From: an uncultured Solirubrobacteraceae bacterium
GTDB lineage: Bacteria > Actinomycetota > Thermoleophilia > Solirubrobacterales > Solirubrobacteraceae
Direction: 5' to 3'
Assembly: GCA_902806205.1 (NCBI GenBank)
Contig: CADCVR010000042.1
Coordinates: 1 to 64,000 of the forward strand
DNA length: 64,000 bases
Shown: piece by piece, positions 27,279-36,344 of the stretch
Layout of the letters: each line of letters begins with the position of its first letter
Position numbering within the stretch: position 1 is the first letter of the stretch
Program-made: the position numbers and the translations under genes
The notes under the pieces: generated by a model
What the model was told of the DNA's origin: nothing
Database searches by the model: none
Seen by the model: only the letters and a program-made list of their open reading frames with translations

Positions 27279-28166
27279 TCAGGCGCGCGCGCGAACGATC
27301 TCGTACACCAGCACCGCCGCCGCCGCGCTCACGTTCAGCGAGTCGATCCGGCCCCGCAGAGGCAGGGCGATGAGCTGGTCGCAGGCCGCCGCCACCCGGG
27401 GTCTGAGCCCCGTGCCCTCGGCGCCGAGCACGAGCGCGACGCCTCCCGAGTAGTCCGGCTGGGTCCAGGCCACCGCGCCCGAGCTCGCCGCCCCGTAGCA
27501 CCAGATCCCCTTCGCCTTCGCCGCTTCGAGGAAGTCCGCGATGTTGCGAATCCGAGCGACCGCCAGATGTTCCACCGCCCCCGCACTGGCTTTGCAGACC
27601 GCCGGCGTCACCACGGCTGATCTGCGTTCTGGTATCACGACACCGGTCGCCCCGGCGCATTCTGCGGTGCGGCAGATGGCGCCGAGGTTCTGCACGTCCT
27701 GCACCTCGTCGAGGACGACGAGGAACGGATCCCGGCCCGCCAGCAGCCCTTCAGGGTCGGTGTAGGGGTACGGATCGGCCTGCGCACAGACGCCCTGGTG
27801 GCCGGTACTGCCACACCTCCGCTCGATCGCCGCCGGCGACGCGCACTCGGGGACGACTGGGCTCCCGCCGCCGGCCAGCCACGGTTCGCGGAGCGTGCGC
27901 TCCGTCGCCCAGATCCGGTGCACGCGGCGCTTCTGTCCCCGCAGCGCCTCGTGGACCGCGTTGCGTCCGTAGAGCAGATCACCCTCAGTGCTCGCGTCAT
28001 TCTTGATCTCGATTCGCGCGCGGCTCGCTTTCGGCTGGGAAACTGTGGCGCGGCTCTCGGGGGAGCCCGCCGCCGACGGGCCGTCAGGAGCGGCGTCGGC
28101 CGGCGAACCCTGCTGCCCTCCCCCCGTCGGCGGTCGCCCGCGCCGCCGCGCCGGCCGGCGGCTCAT
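27279..28166 (-). CDS. rlmB: 23S rRNA (guanosine-2'-O-)-methyltransferase RlmB / TrmH family
   Basis: YGRNAVHEALRGQKRRVHRIW; LDEVQDVQNLGAICRTAECAGATGVVIPERR; LVLGAEGTGLRPRVAAACDQLIALPLRGRIDSLNVSAAAAVL. Confidence 0.94.
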   Translation of the reverse strand: MSRRPARRRGRPPTGGGQQGSPADAAPDGPSAAGSPESRATVSQPKASRARIEIKNDASTEGDLLYGRNAVHEALRGQKRRVHRIWATERTLREPWLAGGGSPVVPECASPAAIERRCGSTGHQGVCAQADPYPYTDPEGLLAGRDPFLVVLDEVQDVQNLGAICRTAECAGATGVVIPERRSAVVTPAVCKASAGAVEHLAVARIRNIADFLEAAKAKGIWCYGAASSGAVAWTQPDYSGGVALVLGAEGTGLRPRVAAACDQLIALPLRGRIDSLNVSAAAAVLVYEIVRARA

Positions 28167-29515
28167 GTGCGCCGCACGAGCTCGGGGCCGTCCGGACCGT
28201 CACGGACACTCCAGCCCGCCGCGGCGATCTCGTCGCGCAGGCGATCCGACGTGGCCCAGTCGCGTTGGTCGCGTGCGCTCGCGCGCGCACGCGCTAGCTC
28301 GTGCACCGCCTCCGGCGGGCCGTCGCCGCCGGTGGCCAGAAGCGTCTCGAGCCCCAGCACCTGCAGCATGTCGGCCAGGCCGTCGCGGCCGACCGCGCCG
28401 GCGGACCGGTTGGCCTCACTGACCCATGCGGCGACGACGGCGAGCGCCGTCGGCGTGTTGAAGTCGTCCGCGAGCGCGGAGAAGAAGCGCTCCTGCAGGT
28501 CGGCAGACCACGCCGGGGACGGTCCGCCGACGAGCCGCCGGGCCGCCTCGCGGATACGCCGCACGCGCCCGGCGGCGTCGGCCATCGTCGAGTCGTCGAA
28601 CTGCAGGGGTTGGCGATAGTGCCCGCTCACGAAGAACGTGATGAGCGTGTCGCGATCGTGCGTGGCGAGCACCTCGGGCAGCCTGGCGATGTTTCCGAGC
28701 GACTTCGCCATCTTCTCGCCTCCCATCTGGAGCATCCCGTTGTGCATCCAGAGCCGGGCGAGCTCGGCACCGCGCCCGCAGCGCGTCTGCGCCGCCTCGT
28801 TCTCGTGGTGCGGGAACGCGAGGTCGATGCCCCCGCCATGGACGTCGAAGCCCACGCCCAGCAGCTCCTCGGCCATCGCGGAGCACTCGATGTGCCACCC
28901 CGGCCGCCCGTGGCCCCAAGGGGCCTCCCAGGCCGTGTCCTCTTCCGGCTTCGCCGCCTTCCAGAGCGCGAAGTCGAGCGGATCCTCCTTCAGCGACGCT
29001 CCTTCGACGTCTTCTCCCTGGTCCATCTGATCGACGTCCCGGCCGCTCAACTCGCCGTAATGGGGATCAGACCGCACCCGGAAGTACACATCGCCCTCCA
29101 CGGCATAGGCGGCATCGCGCTCGAGCAACGCGCCGATCAGCGCGACGATTCCCGGGATGCTTCGCGATGCAAGCGGCTCATGATCCGGGCGGCCGAGGCC
29201 GAGCTCGTCCGTGTCGGCGACGTAGGCCGCGGTCATCTCGGCCGCGAGTTGCGCCGAGGGCATGCGGCGCACGCGGGCCGCCTCGTAGATCTTGTCGTTG
29301 ACGTCGGTGACGTTGATCACGAGGGTGACGTCGTAGCCCTCGTGGGTGAGAAGGCGCTTGAGGAGCGAGAAGACGACGTACGGCCGCGCGTTGCCGACGT
29401 GGATGCGGTCGTAGACCGTCGGTCCGCAGGCGTAGATGCCGATGCGGCCGGGATCTCGGGGCTCCAGGACGGTCAGCTCGCCCGTGGCGGAATCGTGCAG
29501 GCGGATCGTGCGCAT
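28163..29515 (-). CDS. cysS: Cysteine-tRNA ligase
   Basis: YACGPTVYDRIHVGNARPYVVFSLLKRLL; GWHIECSAMAEELLG; HHENEAAQT; KMAKSLGN. Confidence 0.96.
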   Translation of the reverse strand: MRTIRLHDSATGELTVLEPRDPGRIGIYACGPTVYDRIHVGNARPYVVFSLLKRLLTHEGYDVTLVINVTDVNDKIYEAARVRRMPSAQLAAEMTAAYVADTDELGLGRPDHEPLASRSIPGIVALIGALLERDAAYAVEGDVYFRVRSDPHYGELSGRDVDQMDQGEDVEGASLKEDPLDFALWKAAKPEEDTAWEAPWGHGRPGWHIECSAMAEELLGVGFDVHGGGIDLAFPHHENEAAQTRCGRGAELARLWMHNGMLQMGGEKMAKSLGNIARLPEVLATHDRDTLITFFVSGHYRQPLQFDDSTMADAAGRVRRIREAARRLVGGPSPAWSADLQERFFSALADDFNTPTALAVVAAWVSEANRSAGAVGRDGLADMLQVLGLETLLATGGDGPPEAVHELARARASARDQRDWATSDRLRDEIAAAGWSVRDGPDGPELVRRT

Positions 29516-29588
29516 GGCGGCGTCAACGTACCGCGGCGGGCCTGCGCCAGGTCCTTCGTGCGGGGACTGCCGCGTATGAGCGTCGGGT

Positions 29589-30866
29589 TTGCGGGGCATC
29601 GGTCCGGGAGGCTCCGTAGGGTTCCTCGCATGCCCCGCTCTGCCACCGCGCTCGCCGAGATCGAGGCAGGCCTTCCGCACGCTGCCCACGCGTTACCTGG
29701 GTGCCGCCAAGGGCTTCGACGCGACCTACCACGTGCGCCTGGGCGACGTCGGACACACCTTCGAGGTGCGCTGTACCGAGGCGGCCGTGCGCGTCCGCAA
29801 GGGCACGACGCGACGGGAGCCCGACGTGGTGATCGCAACGGACGCCGGGACGTGGCTGCGCCTGCGCGCCGGGGAGCTCGCCGGCCTCGACGCGTTCCGC
29901 GAGCGGACGCTGTACGCGCGCGGTCGGATCGACCTCGCGCTCGCCTTCGAGGGCATGTTCCGGCTGCCCAACGGCCGCGACCCGATCATGCGCGTTCACG
30001 ACGTGCGGCTGAAGGGCCGCCGGATCTCGACGCTCACGCTCGGCGACGGCCCCGACGTCGTGCTCATCCACGGGCTCGGCTCCGCGAAGACCTCCTTCTT
30101 CGACACGGCCGCTGCCCTGCGCCACGAGGGGTATCGCGTCCACGTGATCGATCTGCCGGGCTTCGGCTCGTCGAAGGGCTCGGCGACCGCGCCGTACTCC
30201 GCGCCGTGGTTCGCCGAAACCGTGATCGACTGGATGGACGCCCTCGGCGTCGACCGCACGCACGTCGTGGGCAACTCCATGGGCGGCCGGGTCGCGCTCG
30301 AGGTCGGCCTGCGGGCGCCCGAGCGGGTCGGGGGGCTCGTGCTGCTCTGTCCCGCCGTCGCGTTCGTCAAGCGCGGCCTGCATCCCCTCGTCCGCCTGCT
30401 GCGGCCCGAGCTCGGCCTGCTGCCCCACCGCATCGCACGGCCGGTGGTCGCCCGCCAGCTCTTCTCGATGTTCGCCGACCCCGACGCGCTGGACCCGAGC
30501 GTCGCCGACATAGCCGTCGACGAGTTCCAGATCACCTATGCCGCTGCCGGCGCACGACTGGCCTTTCTCCGGGCGGCGCGCAACCTCTACCTCGACGCGC
30601 CGTTCGGCCCGGACGGCTTCTACCCGCGCCTGGCCGGCCTCGAGCCGGAGGCGCTGTTCGTCTGGGGCACGCACGACCCGCTGATCCCCGCGGGCTTTGC
30701 GCGTCACGTGCGCCGGTGGCTGCCAGACGCACGACAGGTTCTCCTCGAGGGCTGCGGGCACGTGCCCCAGATCGAGCGCCCCGAGCGGACGCTGGAGCTG
30801 ATCGTCGAGCACCTGCGCCGCGTGGGCTCTCCCGCCGGGGCGCCCGGACTCCGGCTCGTCGCCTGA
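29589..30866 (+). CDS. SCP2-type sterol-binding domain fused to alpha/beta hydrolase
   Basis: SCP2-like FEVRCTEAAVRVRKGTTRREPDVVIATDAGTWLRLRAGEL; hydrolase VLIHGLGSAK, VVGNSMGGRVALE, WGTHDPLIP, GCGHVPQIE; 5' end uncertain. Confidence 0.82.
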   Translation: MRGIGPGGSVGFLACPALPPRSPRSRQAFRTLPTRYLGAAKGFDATYHVRLGDVGHTFEVRCTEAAVRVRKGTTRREPDVVIATDAGTWLRLRAGELAGLDAFRERTLYARGRIDLALAFEGMFRLPNGRDPIMRVHDVRLKGRRISTLTLGDGPDVVLIHGLGSAKTSFFDTAAALRHEGYRVHVIDLPGFGSSKGSATAPYSAPWFAETVIDWMDALGVDRTHVVGNSMGGRVALEVGLRAPERVGGLVLLCPAVAFVKRGLHPLVRLLRPELGLLPHRIARPVVARQLFSMFADPDALDPSVADIAVDEFQITYAAAGARLAFLRAARNLYLDAPFGPDGFYPRLAGLEPEALFVWGTHDPLIPAGFARHVRRWLPDARQVLLEGCGHVPQIERPERTLELIVEHLRRVGSPAGAPGLRLVA

Positions 30867-30902
30867 TCGCCCGAGCACTTCAGTGCACTTAGACTGCGGT
30901 CG

Positions 30903-31871
30903 GTGACGCGTCAGGCTGCCGGCAGCGCCAGGAGGTCGCCCACGGGGCCCGCGAGGACAGCGGCGAACGGCCACTCCCCCACCGAGCCCACCGCGCCGGC
31001 CGTGCGGCGGCACTCGCCCGCAGCGCTTCCCCGCCGGCTGGTCGAGACGCTGGCCGGTCAGATCGTCGGACACATCCCCAAGGCGGACCTCGACGAGCGC
31101 GACCCCGACTACATCCGCGAGAACCTCCCGCTGCTGTGGCTCGTGTCGAGCCTCTACTTTCGCGGGGAGGTCCGTGGCCTCGGCAACATCCCCGAGGACG
31201 GGCCCGTCCTGCTGGTGGGCAACCACTCGGGCGGCAACGTCACGCCCGACACGATGGTCTTCACGCTCGCGTTCTCGACGTACTTCGGCGTCGAGCGCCC
31301 GTTCTTCCAGCTCGCCCACAACCTGGTGCTGTCCGCCCCGGGGCTCGGCCGGCTGCGGAAGTTCGGGACCGTCGCCGCCTCGCACGAGAACGCCGAGCGC
31401 GCCCTCTCCACGGGCGCAGCGCTGCTCGTGTACCCCGGTGGCGATCGTGAGGCGCACCGGCCGAGCTGGGAAGGCAACCACGTCAACTTCGCTCGGCGCA
31501 AGGGCTGGGTCCGTCTCGCGGCCGCCCACGACGTGCCGATCGTCCCCGTGGTCGCCATCGGCGGGCAGGAGACGGCGCTCTTCCTCTCCCGCGGCGAGGG
31601 CCTCGCGAAGTTCCTGGGGCTGGACAGGGCCCTGCGGTTGAAGGTGCTGCCGATCTCGATCGCGCCGCCCTGGGGCTTGAACATCGGGGACTTCGGCGGC
31701 CACCTGCCGCTGCCGGCCAAGATCACCATCGAGGCGCTGCCGCCCGTCCACCTGCGGGAGGAGTTCGGGCCCGAGCCCGACGTCGACGAGGTCTACGACC
31801 ACGTGACCGGCCTGATGCAGGACACGCTCGACGGGCTGGCGGCCGAGCGCCGCTTCTGGGTGATCGGCTGA
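30903..31871 (+). CDS. Lysophospholipid/glycerol acyltransferase family protein (PlsC-like)
   Basis: LLVGNHSGGNVTPDTMVFTLAFSTYFGVERP; LLVYPGGDREAHRPSWEGNHVNFARRKGWVRLA. Confidence 0.88.
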   Translation: MTRQAAGSARRSPTGPARTAANGHSPTEPTAPAVRRHSPAALPRRLVETLAGQIVGHIPKADLDERDPDYIRENLPLLWLVSSLYFRGEVRGLGNIPEDGPVLLVGNHSGGNVTPDTMVFTLAFSTYFGVERPFFQLAHNLVLSAPGLGRLRKFGTVAASHENAERALSTGAALLVYPGGDREAHRPSWEGNHVNFARRKGWVRLAAAHDVPIVPVVAIGGQETALFLSRGEGLAKFLGLDRALRLKVLPISIAPPWGLNIGDFGGHLPLPAKITIEALPPVHLREEFGPEPDVDEVYDHVTGLMQDTLDGLAAERRFWVIG

Positions 31872-32389
31872 TGCGCCTCGAGACGACGGTCGACATCGCG
31901 GCGCCGCCCGAGGCGGTCTGGGCCTTCGTCTCCGACCCGGCCCGCGTGCTCCACTTCATGTCCGGCGTGACGCGGTGGGAGGTCGTCTCCGACCAGCCGA
32001 CGGGCTGCGGTGCGCGTTACCGGACGCTCATGCGGGTCGGCTCGGCCGAAGTCGGCTCGCTCATCGAGGTCGTCGAGTTCGCCGAGAACTCAGAGCTGGC
32101 CTGGACCTCGCTGACCGGCATCGACCAGCGCGCGCGGTGGCGCCTGCGCGCCCGCGGCCTGGATGGGGAGCATCCCCACACCCACGTCGCCTTCCGCCTC
32201 TCCTACGGCGTGGCCGGCGCTGGTGTCTCGGGCTGGATCGCCGAGCGCCTCAGCGCGCCGCAGGTCCGCCAGAACCTGCGGCGGTCGCTGACGCAGCTCA
32301 AGCGTCAGGTCGAGCAGGAGCAGCTGCGCTCCGACGCCGCCGGGCGCCGGGAGCAGAAGCGCACCCGGGCGTCGTTCTCGAATCTTTAG
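31871..32389 (+). CDS. SRPBCC family (polyketide cyclase/START-like) protein
   Basis: MRLETTVDIAAPPEAVWAFVSDPARVLHFMSGVTRWEVV; overlaps upstream stop. Confidence 0.88.
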   Translation: MRLETTVDIAAPPEAVWAFVSDPARVLHFMSGVTRWEVVSDQPTGCGARYRTLMRVGSAEVGSLIEVVEFAENSELAWTSLTGIDQRARWRLRARGLDGEHPHTHVAFRLSYGVAGAGVSGWIAERLSAPQVRQNLRRSLTQLKRQVEQEQLRSDAAGRREQKRTRASFSNL

Positions 32390-32410
32390 GGCTCGGTACG
32401 CTCGGGGCGC

Positions 32411-33109
32411 GTGCCCCCCGCCCCGCTGGACATCCTGATCGTCGACGACGACGCACCGCTCCGCGACATGCTCATGCGCTCTTTCACGCGCGAGGGGCAC
32501 CACACGATGGCGGTCGCCGACGGCGAGGAGGCGCTCGCCATGACGGAATCCGGGCGCTTCGACGTCGTCCTGCTCGACGTCGCGCTCGGACCCGGCCCGT
32601 CGGGCTACGACGTCTGCCGCACGATCCGCAGCCGTCGCGACGTGACGCCGATCATCATGCTCACCGCGCTGGACTCCGAGGCCGACGTCGTGCTCGGCCT
32701 CGAGGCGGGCGCGGACGACTACGTCACCAAGCCGTTCGGGCTGGCCGAGCTGCGCTCGCGCATCCGGGCGGTGATGCGCCGCGCCCACGGCCGCGTCGTC
32801 GAGGACGGCGTCCTGCGGATCGGCGCGGTGGCGCTCGATCGCCGCAATCGCTCCGTCGAGCGCGGAGGCGAGACCGTGAAGTTGACGTTCTCGGAGTTCG
32901 AGCTCGTCGCCTGCCTGATGGCGCGACCGGGCCGCCTGTTCAACCGCCAGGAGCTCCTGCGCGCGATCTGGGGCGACTCGGCCTACCGCGATCCGCGCGC
33001 GATCGACGTGCACATCCGCCACCTCCGCGAGAAGCTCGAGCAGGCCCCGGAGGATCCGAACCTCATCCTCACCGTCCGCGGCGCGGGCTACCGGTTCCGG
33101 GAGCCGTAG
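32411..33109 (+). CDS. OmpR/PhoB-family response regulator
   Basis: ILIVDDDAPLRDMLMRSF; receiver plus winged helix VDVHIRHLREKLE-like IDVHIRHLREKLEQAPEDPNLILTVRGAGYRF. Confidence 0.96.
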   Translation: MPPAPLDILIVDDDAPLRDMLMRSFTREGHHTMAVADGEEALAMTESGRFDVVLLDVALGPGPSGYDVCRTIRSRRDVTPIIMLTALDSEADVVLGLEAGADDYVTKPFGLAELRSRIRAVMRRAHGRVVEDGVLRIGAVALDRRNRSVERGGETVKLTFSEFELVACLMARPGRLFNRQELLRAIWGDSAYRDPRAIDVHIRHLREKLEQAPEDPNLILTVRGAGYRFREP

Positions 33110-34575
33110 TGCGCCGGCGCGTACGGCGCCCGTTCGGCCTGCGATCACGGCTGCTGCTCGCGCTCGTGGCGACCGCGATGGCGACGCTGCTCGTGGCTGC
33201 GCTCGCGCTCTTCTCCCCGCTGCAGCAGCGCCTGCGCGAGCAGCAGGAGTCGGGACTGGAGGCGGCGGGCCGGACGGCGCGACCGCAGGTCGCAGCGGCG
33301 CTCCGGCGTGACCTGCGCGAAGCCGGCGCCGTCGCCCTGGAGACCTCCGACGCGCTGCGGGACATCCAGGCGCGGACCGGCGCGCAGGCCGCCGTGACCG
33401 ACGTGACCGGGGACGTCATCGCGGGCTCCGTGCCGCTCGGCGACGACTTCGAGGACGTCAACGAGGTGCTCGCCACGAACAGCACGACGTCGACTCGCAG
33501 GGACGGTCGCCAGCGCATCGCGCTGCCGCTGGACGTCGAGCCCGTCGGCTTCAAGGAGCTGAAGAACCCCGGGTTCCCGTTCTACGTCCTCGTGCTGCGC
33601 CAGCCCGACACCCAGATCGCCAAGACCGTCTCGGAGGTGCGCCAGGCGTTCGCCACGGCGGCCGTGGTGGGGCTGGCGGTCGCCGTGCTGCTCGGGCTCT
33701 TTCTCACCACCACGCTCACCCGCCGCCTCGCGCGCCTGCGCGACGCGGCCGTGCAGATCACCACCGACGGGACGAGCGCTCCGACGCCGACCGACGACAA
33801 CCCCGACGAGGTCGGCGACCTCGCGCGCGCGCTGGCGCGCATGCAGGAGGGGCTGCGCCGCCAGGAGGACGCGCGGCGCCAGTTCGTCGCGACGGCCTCC
33901 CACGAGCTGCGAACGCCGCTGACGTCGCTGGGCGGGAACCTCGAGCTGCTGGGAGAGGACCTCGCGGAAGCCGACTTCGACCGGGAGAACGCGCGGCGCC
34001 AGGTCGCCTCCGCCCAGGGCGAGATCCGCCGCCTGCGCAACCTCGCGACCGAGCTGCTGGACCTCTCGCGCCTGGACGCCGGGGTGGAGCTGCGCTCCGA
34101 ACCCGTCGAGCTCGGGGAGGTCGCGCGCGCGGTCGCCGCGGAGTTCGCGCTGCAGGCGCACGAACGCCGGACGCTGCTCGAGGTGGTTCCGCCTCGCGGC
34201 CCCTGCTGGGCGCAGGGTGACCCGGACGCCGTCGCGCGCGTCGCGCGCATCCTCATCGACAACGCGCTGCGCTACACGCCGCCGAGCACGTCGGTGCGCG
34301 TGACGACGGGGTACGCGGGCGAGGGCGCCACCCTTGCGGTCGTCGACGACGGCCCCGGCGTCCCGCGAGAGGAACACGGGACGATCTTCGAACGCTTCCG
34401 TCGCGGTACCGCGACCCGCGGCGAGGGCGGCTTCGGCCTCGGCCTGGCCATCGGGCGCGAGCTCGCCGAGCGGCTCGACGGCAGCCTCCAGCTCGAGCCG
34501 GCCCGCGGCCGTGGCGCTCGCTTCGTGCTCACGCTGCCGATCGAGCTGCCGGCAGGCGGCTCGGGCGACGCGTGA
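33109..34575 (+). CDS. Two-component sensor histidine kinase (HAMP, HisKA, HATPase)
   Basis: FVATASHELRTPLTSLGGNLELL; ILIDNALRYTPPS; GEGGFGLGLAIGRELAERL; GTG start overlaps RR stop. Confidence 0.95.
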   Translation: MRRRVRRPFGLRSRLLLALVATAMATLLVAALALFSPLQQRLREQQESGLEAAGRTARPQVAAALRRDLREAGAVALETSDALRDIQARTGAQAAVTDVTGDVIAGSVPLGDDFEDVNEVLATNSTTSTRRDGRQRIALPLDVEPVGFKELKNPGFPFYVLVLRQPDTQIAKTVSEVRQAFATAAVVGLAVAVLLGLFLTTTLTRRLARLRDAAVQITTDGTSAPTPTDDNPDEVGDLARALARMQEGLRRQEDARRQFVATASHELRTPLTSLGGNLELLGEDLAEADFDRENARRQVASAQGEIRRLRNLATELLDLSRLDAGVELRSEPVELGEVARAVAAEFALQAHERRTLLEVVPPRGPCWAQGDPDAVARVARILIDNALRYTPPSTSVRVTTGYAGEGATLAVVDDGPGVPREEHGTIFERFRRGTATRGEGGFGLGLAIGRELAERLDGSLQLEPARGRGARFVLTLPIELPAGGSGDA

Positions 34576-34737
34576 CGCTTCGTTCTGCTCGGCCCTTCCC
34601 GCTGACCGGGCACGCAGGCCCGCCAGCCGCGAGCGCCCAGCCGCCGGCGGACCGTGGCGCGGCGCCCCACTAGCTCCGGTTGAATGGATGCCCCGAACCG
34701 CGCTTGAGGGCACCTACACCACGAGCGCCAGCAGCGC

Positions 34738-36261
34738 TCAGCGCGCCTCGAGCGGCTCCTTCATCGCCTCGGTCTCCGGCGCGCGCTTGTACGGGTTGAC
34801 GCTGTCGGCATCGGTCTCCTCCTCGTGGTAGACCGACTCGACGTTGACCGCCCAGATGTCGTGACCCGTGTCGTGGAGGCAGTTGTCCACGGCGCGCATC
34901 GCCGACAGCATGGAGTGGTCGGAGTTGTTGTAGCGGTGCAGGCCGTTGCGGCCGACCTGCTGGAAGCCCACCAGAGGGTCGAGCCACGTCCGGATCGTCT
35001 CGACGCGCTCGGCGTAGGTCTCGTCGTACATGGGGTAGGCGAGCGGCACCCGGGTCACGTAGCCGCGGCGCACCGCCTCCGGCTTGGCGAGCCCGAGCTG
35101 GGCGAGCTCCTTCGTGGCCAGGGCGACGAGGTCCTCGTCGGCCATGGTCCAGAGATCGTCGCCCTTGAAGGCGAAGTACTCCATGCCGATGCACGATGCG
35201 TCCGGGTCGGGAACCATCCAGGGGCTCCACGACCGGAAGTTCTGGATCCGGCCGACCTCGACGCCGTCCTCGTGGATGTAGATCCAGTTGTCCGGAAAGA
35301 GATCCTCGCCGTCGAGCACGAGCGAGACCGTGAGGAAGTCGCGATAGCGCAGCCCCTTGGCCGCCTCGACGACCGGCGGCGGCGGCGGCGGATCGGCGAT
35401 GCCCGCCGTCGCGCGCAGCGGCAGCGAGGAGATCGTGTACGCCGGCTCGACACGCTCGCCGCCGGCGTGGACGGCGACGACGCGGCCGTCGACGGACTCG
35501 ATGCGCTCGACAGGCGTCTGCAGGCGGACCTCGCCGCCCATCTCCTCGATGCGCTCGGTCATCATCTCCCACATCTGGCCCGGGCCGTAGCGGGGGTACT
35601 GGAACTTGTCGATCAGCGACTTGATCTTGTTGTCGCCGTTGCCGAAGAAGGCGGACCTCGCGGCGGAGTAGAAGGAGAGTCCCTTGATGCGCTGGGCCGC
35701 CCACTCCGCGCGCAGCTCGGTCGTGGAGACGCCCCACACCTTCTCGGTGTAGCCCTTGAAGAAGTGCGAGTACAGGCGCCACCCGAAGCGGTTGACGACC
35801 CACTCCTCGAGATTCTCCTCGTTGCCCTTCTTGCGCAGCGACGCCCGCAGGTAGGACATGCCGCAGAGGAAGAGCTCCCACGGGCCGAGCTTCTTGACGA
35901 CGTCCATCCCGTCGAGCGGGTAGTCGAGGAACTTGCCCCGCCAGAAGATCCGCGACATGCGCGGACGCATCAGGAACTCGTCGCCCATGATCTCGAGCCA
36001 GAGGTCGTTGACTTCCTTGTTCTTCGTGAAGAAGCGGTGGCCTCCGAGGTCGAAGCGGAAGCCCTCGGGATCGACGATCGTCTTGGCGATGCCGCCCACC
36101 TGATCCTCGGCCTCGTAGACGACGACCTTCTTGCCGGCCTTCGCCAGGAGGTACGCCGCCGAGAGGCCGGCGGGACCGCCGCCGATGACCACGTAGGGCT
36201 TCGGGGTGCCGTCGCCGTCGGCGTAGTCCGCCGCGTCGTCGGAACGGGTGGTGAGCGTCAT
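34738..36261 (-). CDS. NAD(P)/FAD-dependent oxidoreductase (UDP-galactopyranose mutase/amine oxidase-like)
   Basis: YVVIGGGPAGLSAAYLLAKAGKKVVVYEAEDQVGGIAKTI; VGRNGLHRYNNSDHSMLSAMRAVDN. Confidence 0.9.
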   Translation of the reverse strand: MTLTTRSDDAADYADGDGTPKPYVVIGGGPAGLSAAYLLAKAGKKVVVYEAEDQVGGIAKTIVDPEGFRFDLGGHRFFTKNKEVNDLWLEIMGDEFLMRPRMSRIFWRGKFLDYPLDGMDVVKKLGPWELFLCGMSYLRASLRKKGNEENLEEWVVNRFGWRLYSHFFKGYTEKVWGVSTTELRAEWAAQRIKGLSFYSAARSAFFGNGDNKIKSLIDKFQYPRYGPGQMWEMMTERIEEMGGEVRLQTPVERIESVDGRVVAVHAGGERVEPAYTISSLPLRATAGIADPPPPPPVVEAAKGLRYRDFLTVSLVLDGEDLFPDNWIYIHEDGVEVGRIQNFRSWSPWMVPDPDASCIGMEYFAFKGDDLWTMADEDLVALATKELAQLGLAKPEAVRRGYVTRVPLAYPMYDETYAERVETIRTWLDPLVGFQQVGRNGLHRYNNSDHSMLSAMRAVDNCLHDTGHDIWAVNVESVYHEEETDADSVNPYKRAPETEAMKEPLEAR

Positions 36262-36302
36262 GGCCCCATCGTTGCCCGCGCGCGCGGCCCGCGCACGGAC
36301 CT

Positions 36303-36327
36303 CTAACCCTCGCTAACAGACCCTAAC
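36303..36327. promoter_or_regulatory. Three CTAAC/GTTAG direct repeats at 10-bp spacing
   Basis: CTAACCCTCG CTAACAGACC CTAAC upstream of the FAD oxidoreductase start. Confidence 0.5.
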
Positions 36328-36344
36328 GGCCTCAGCAGTCCTTC

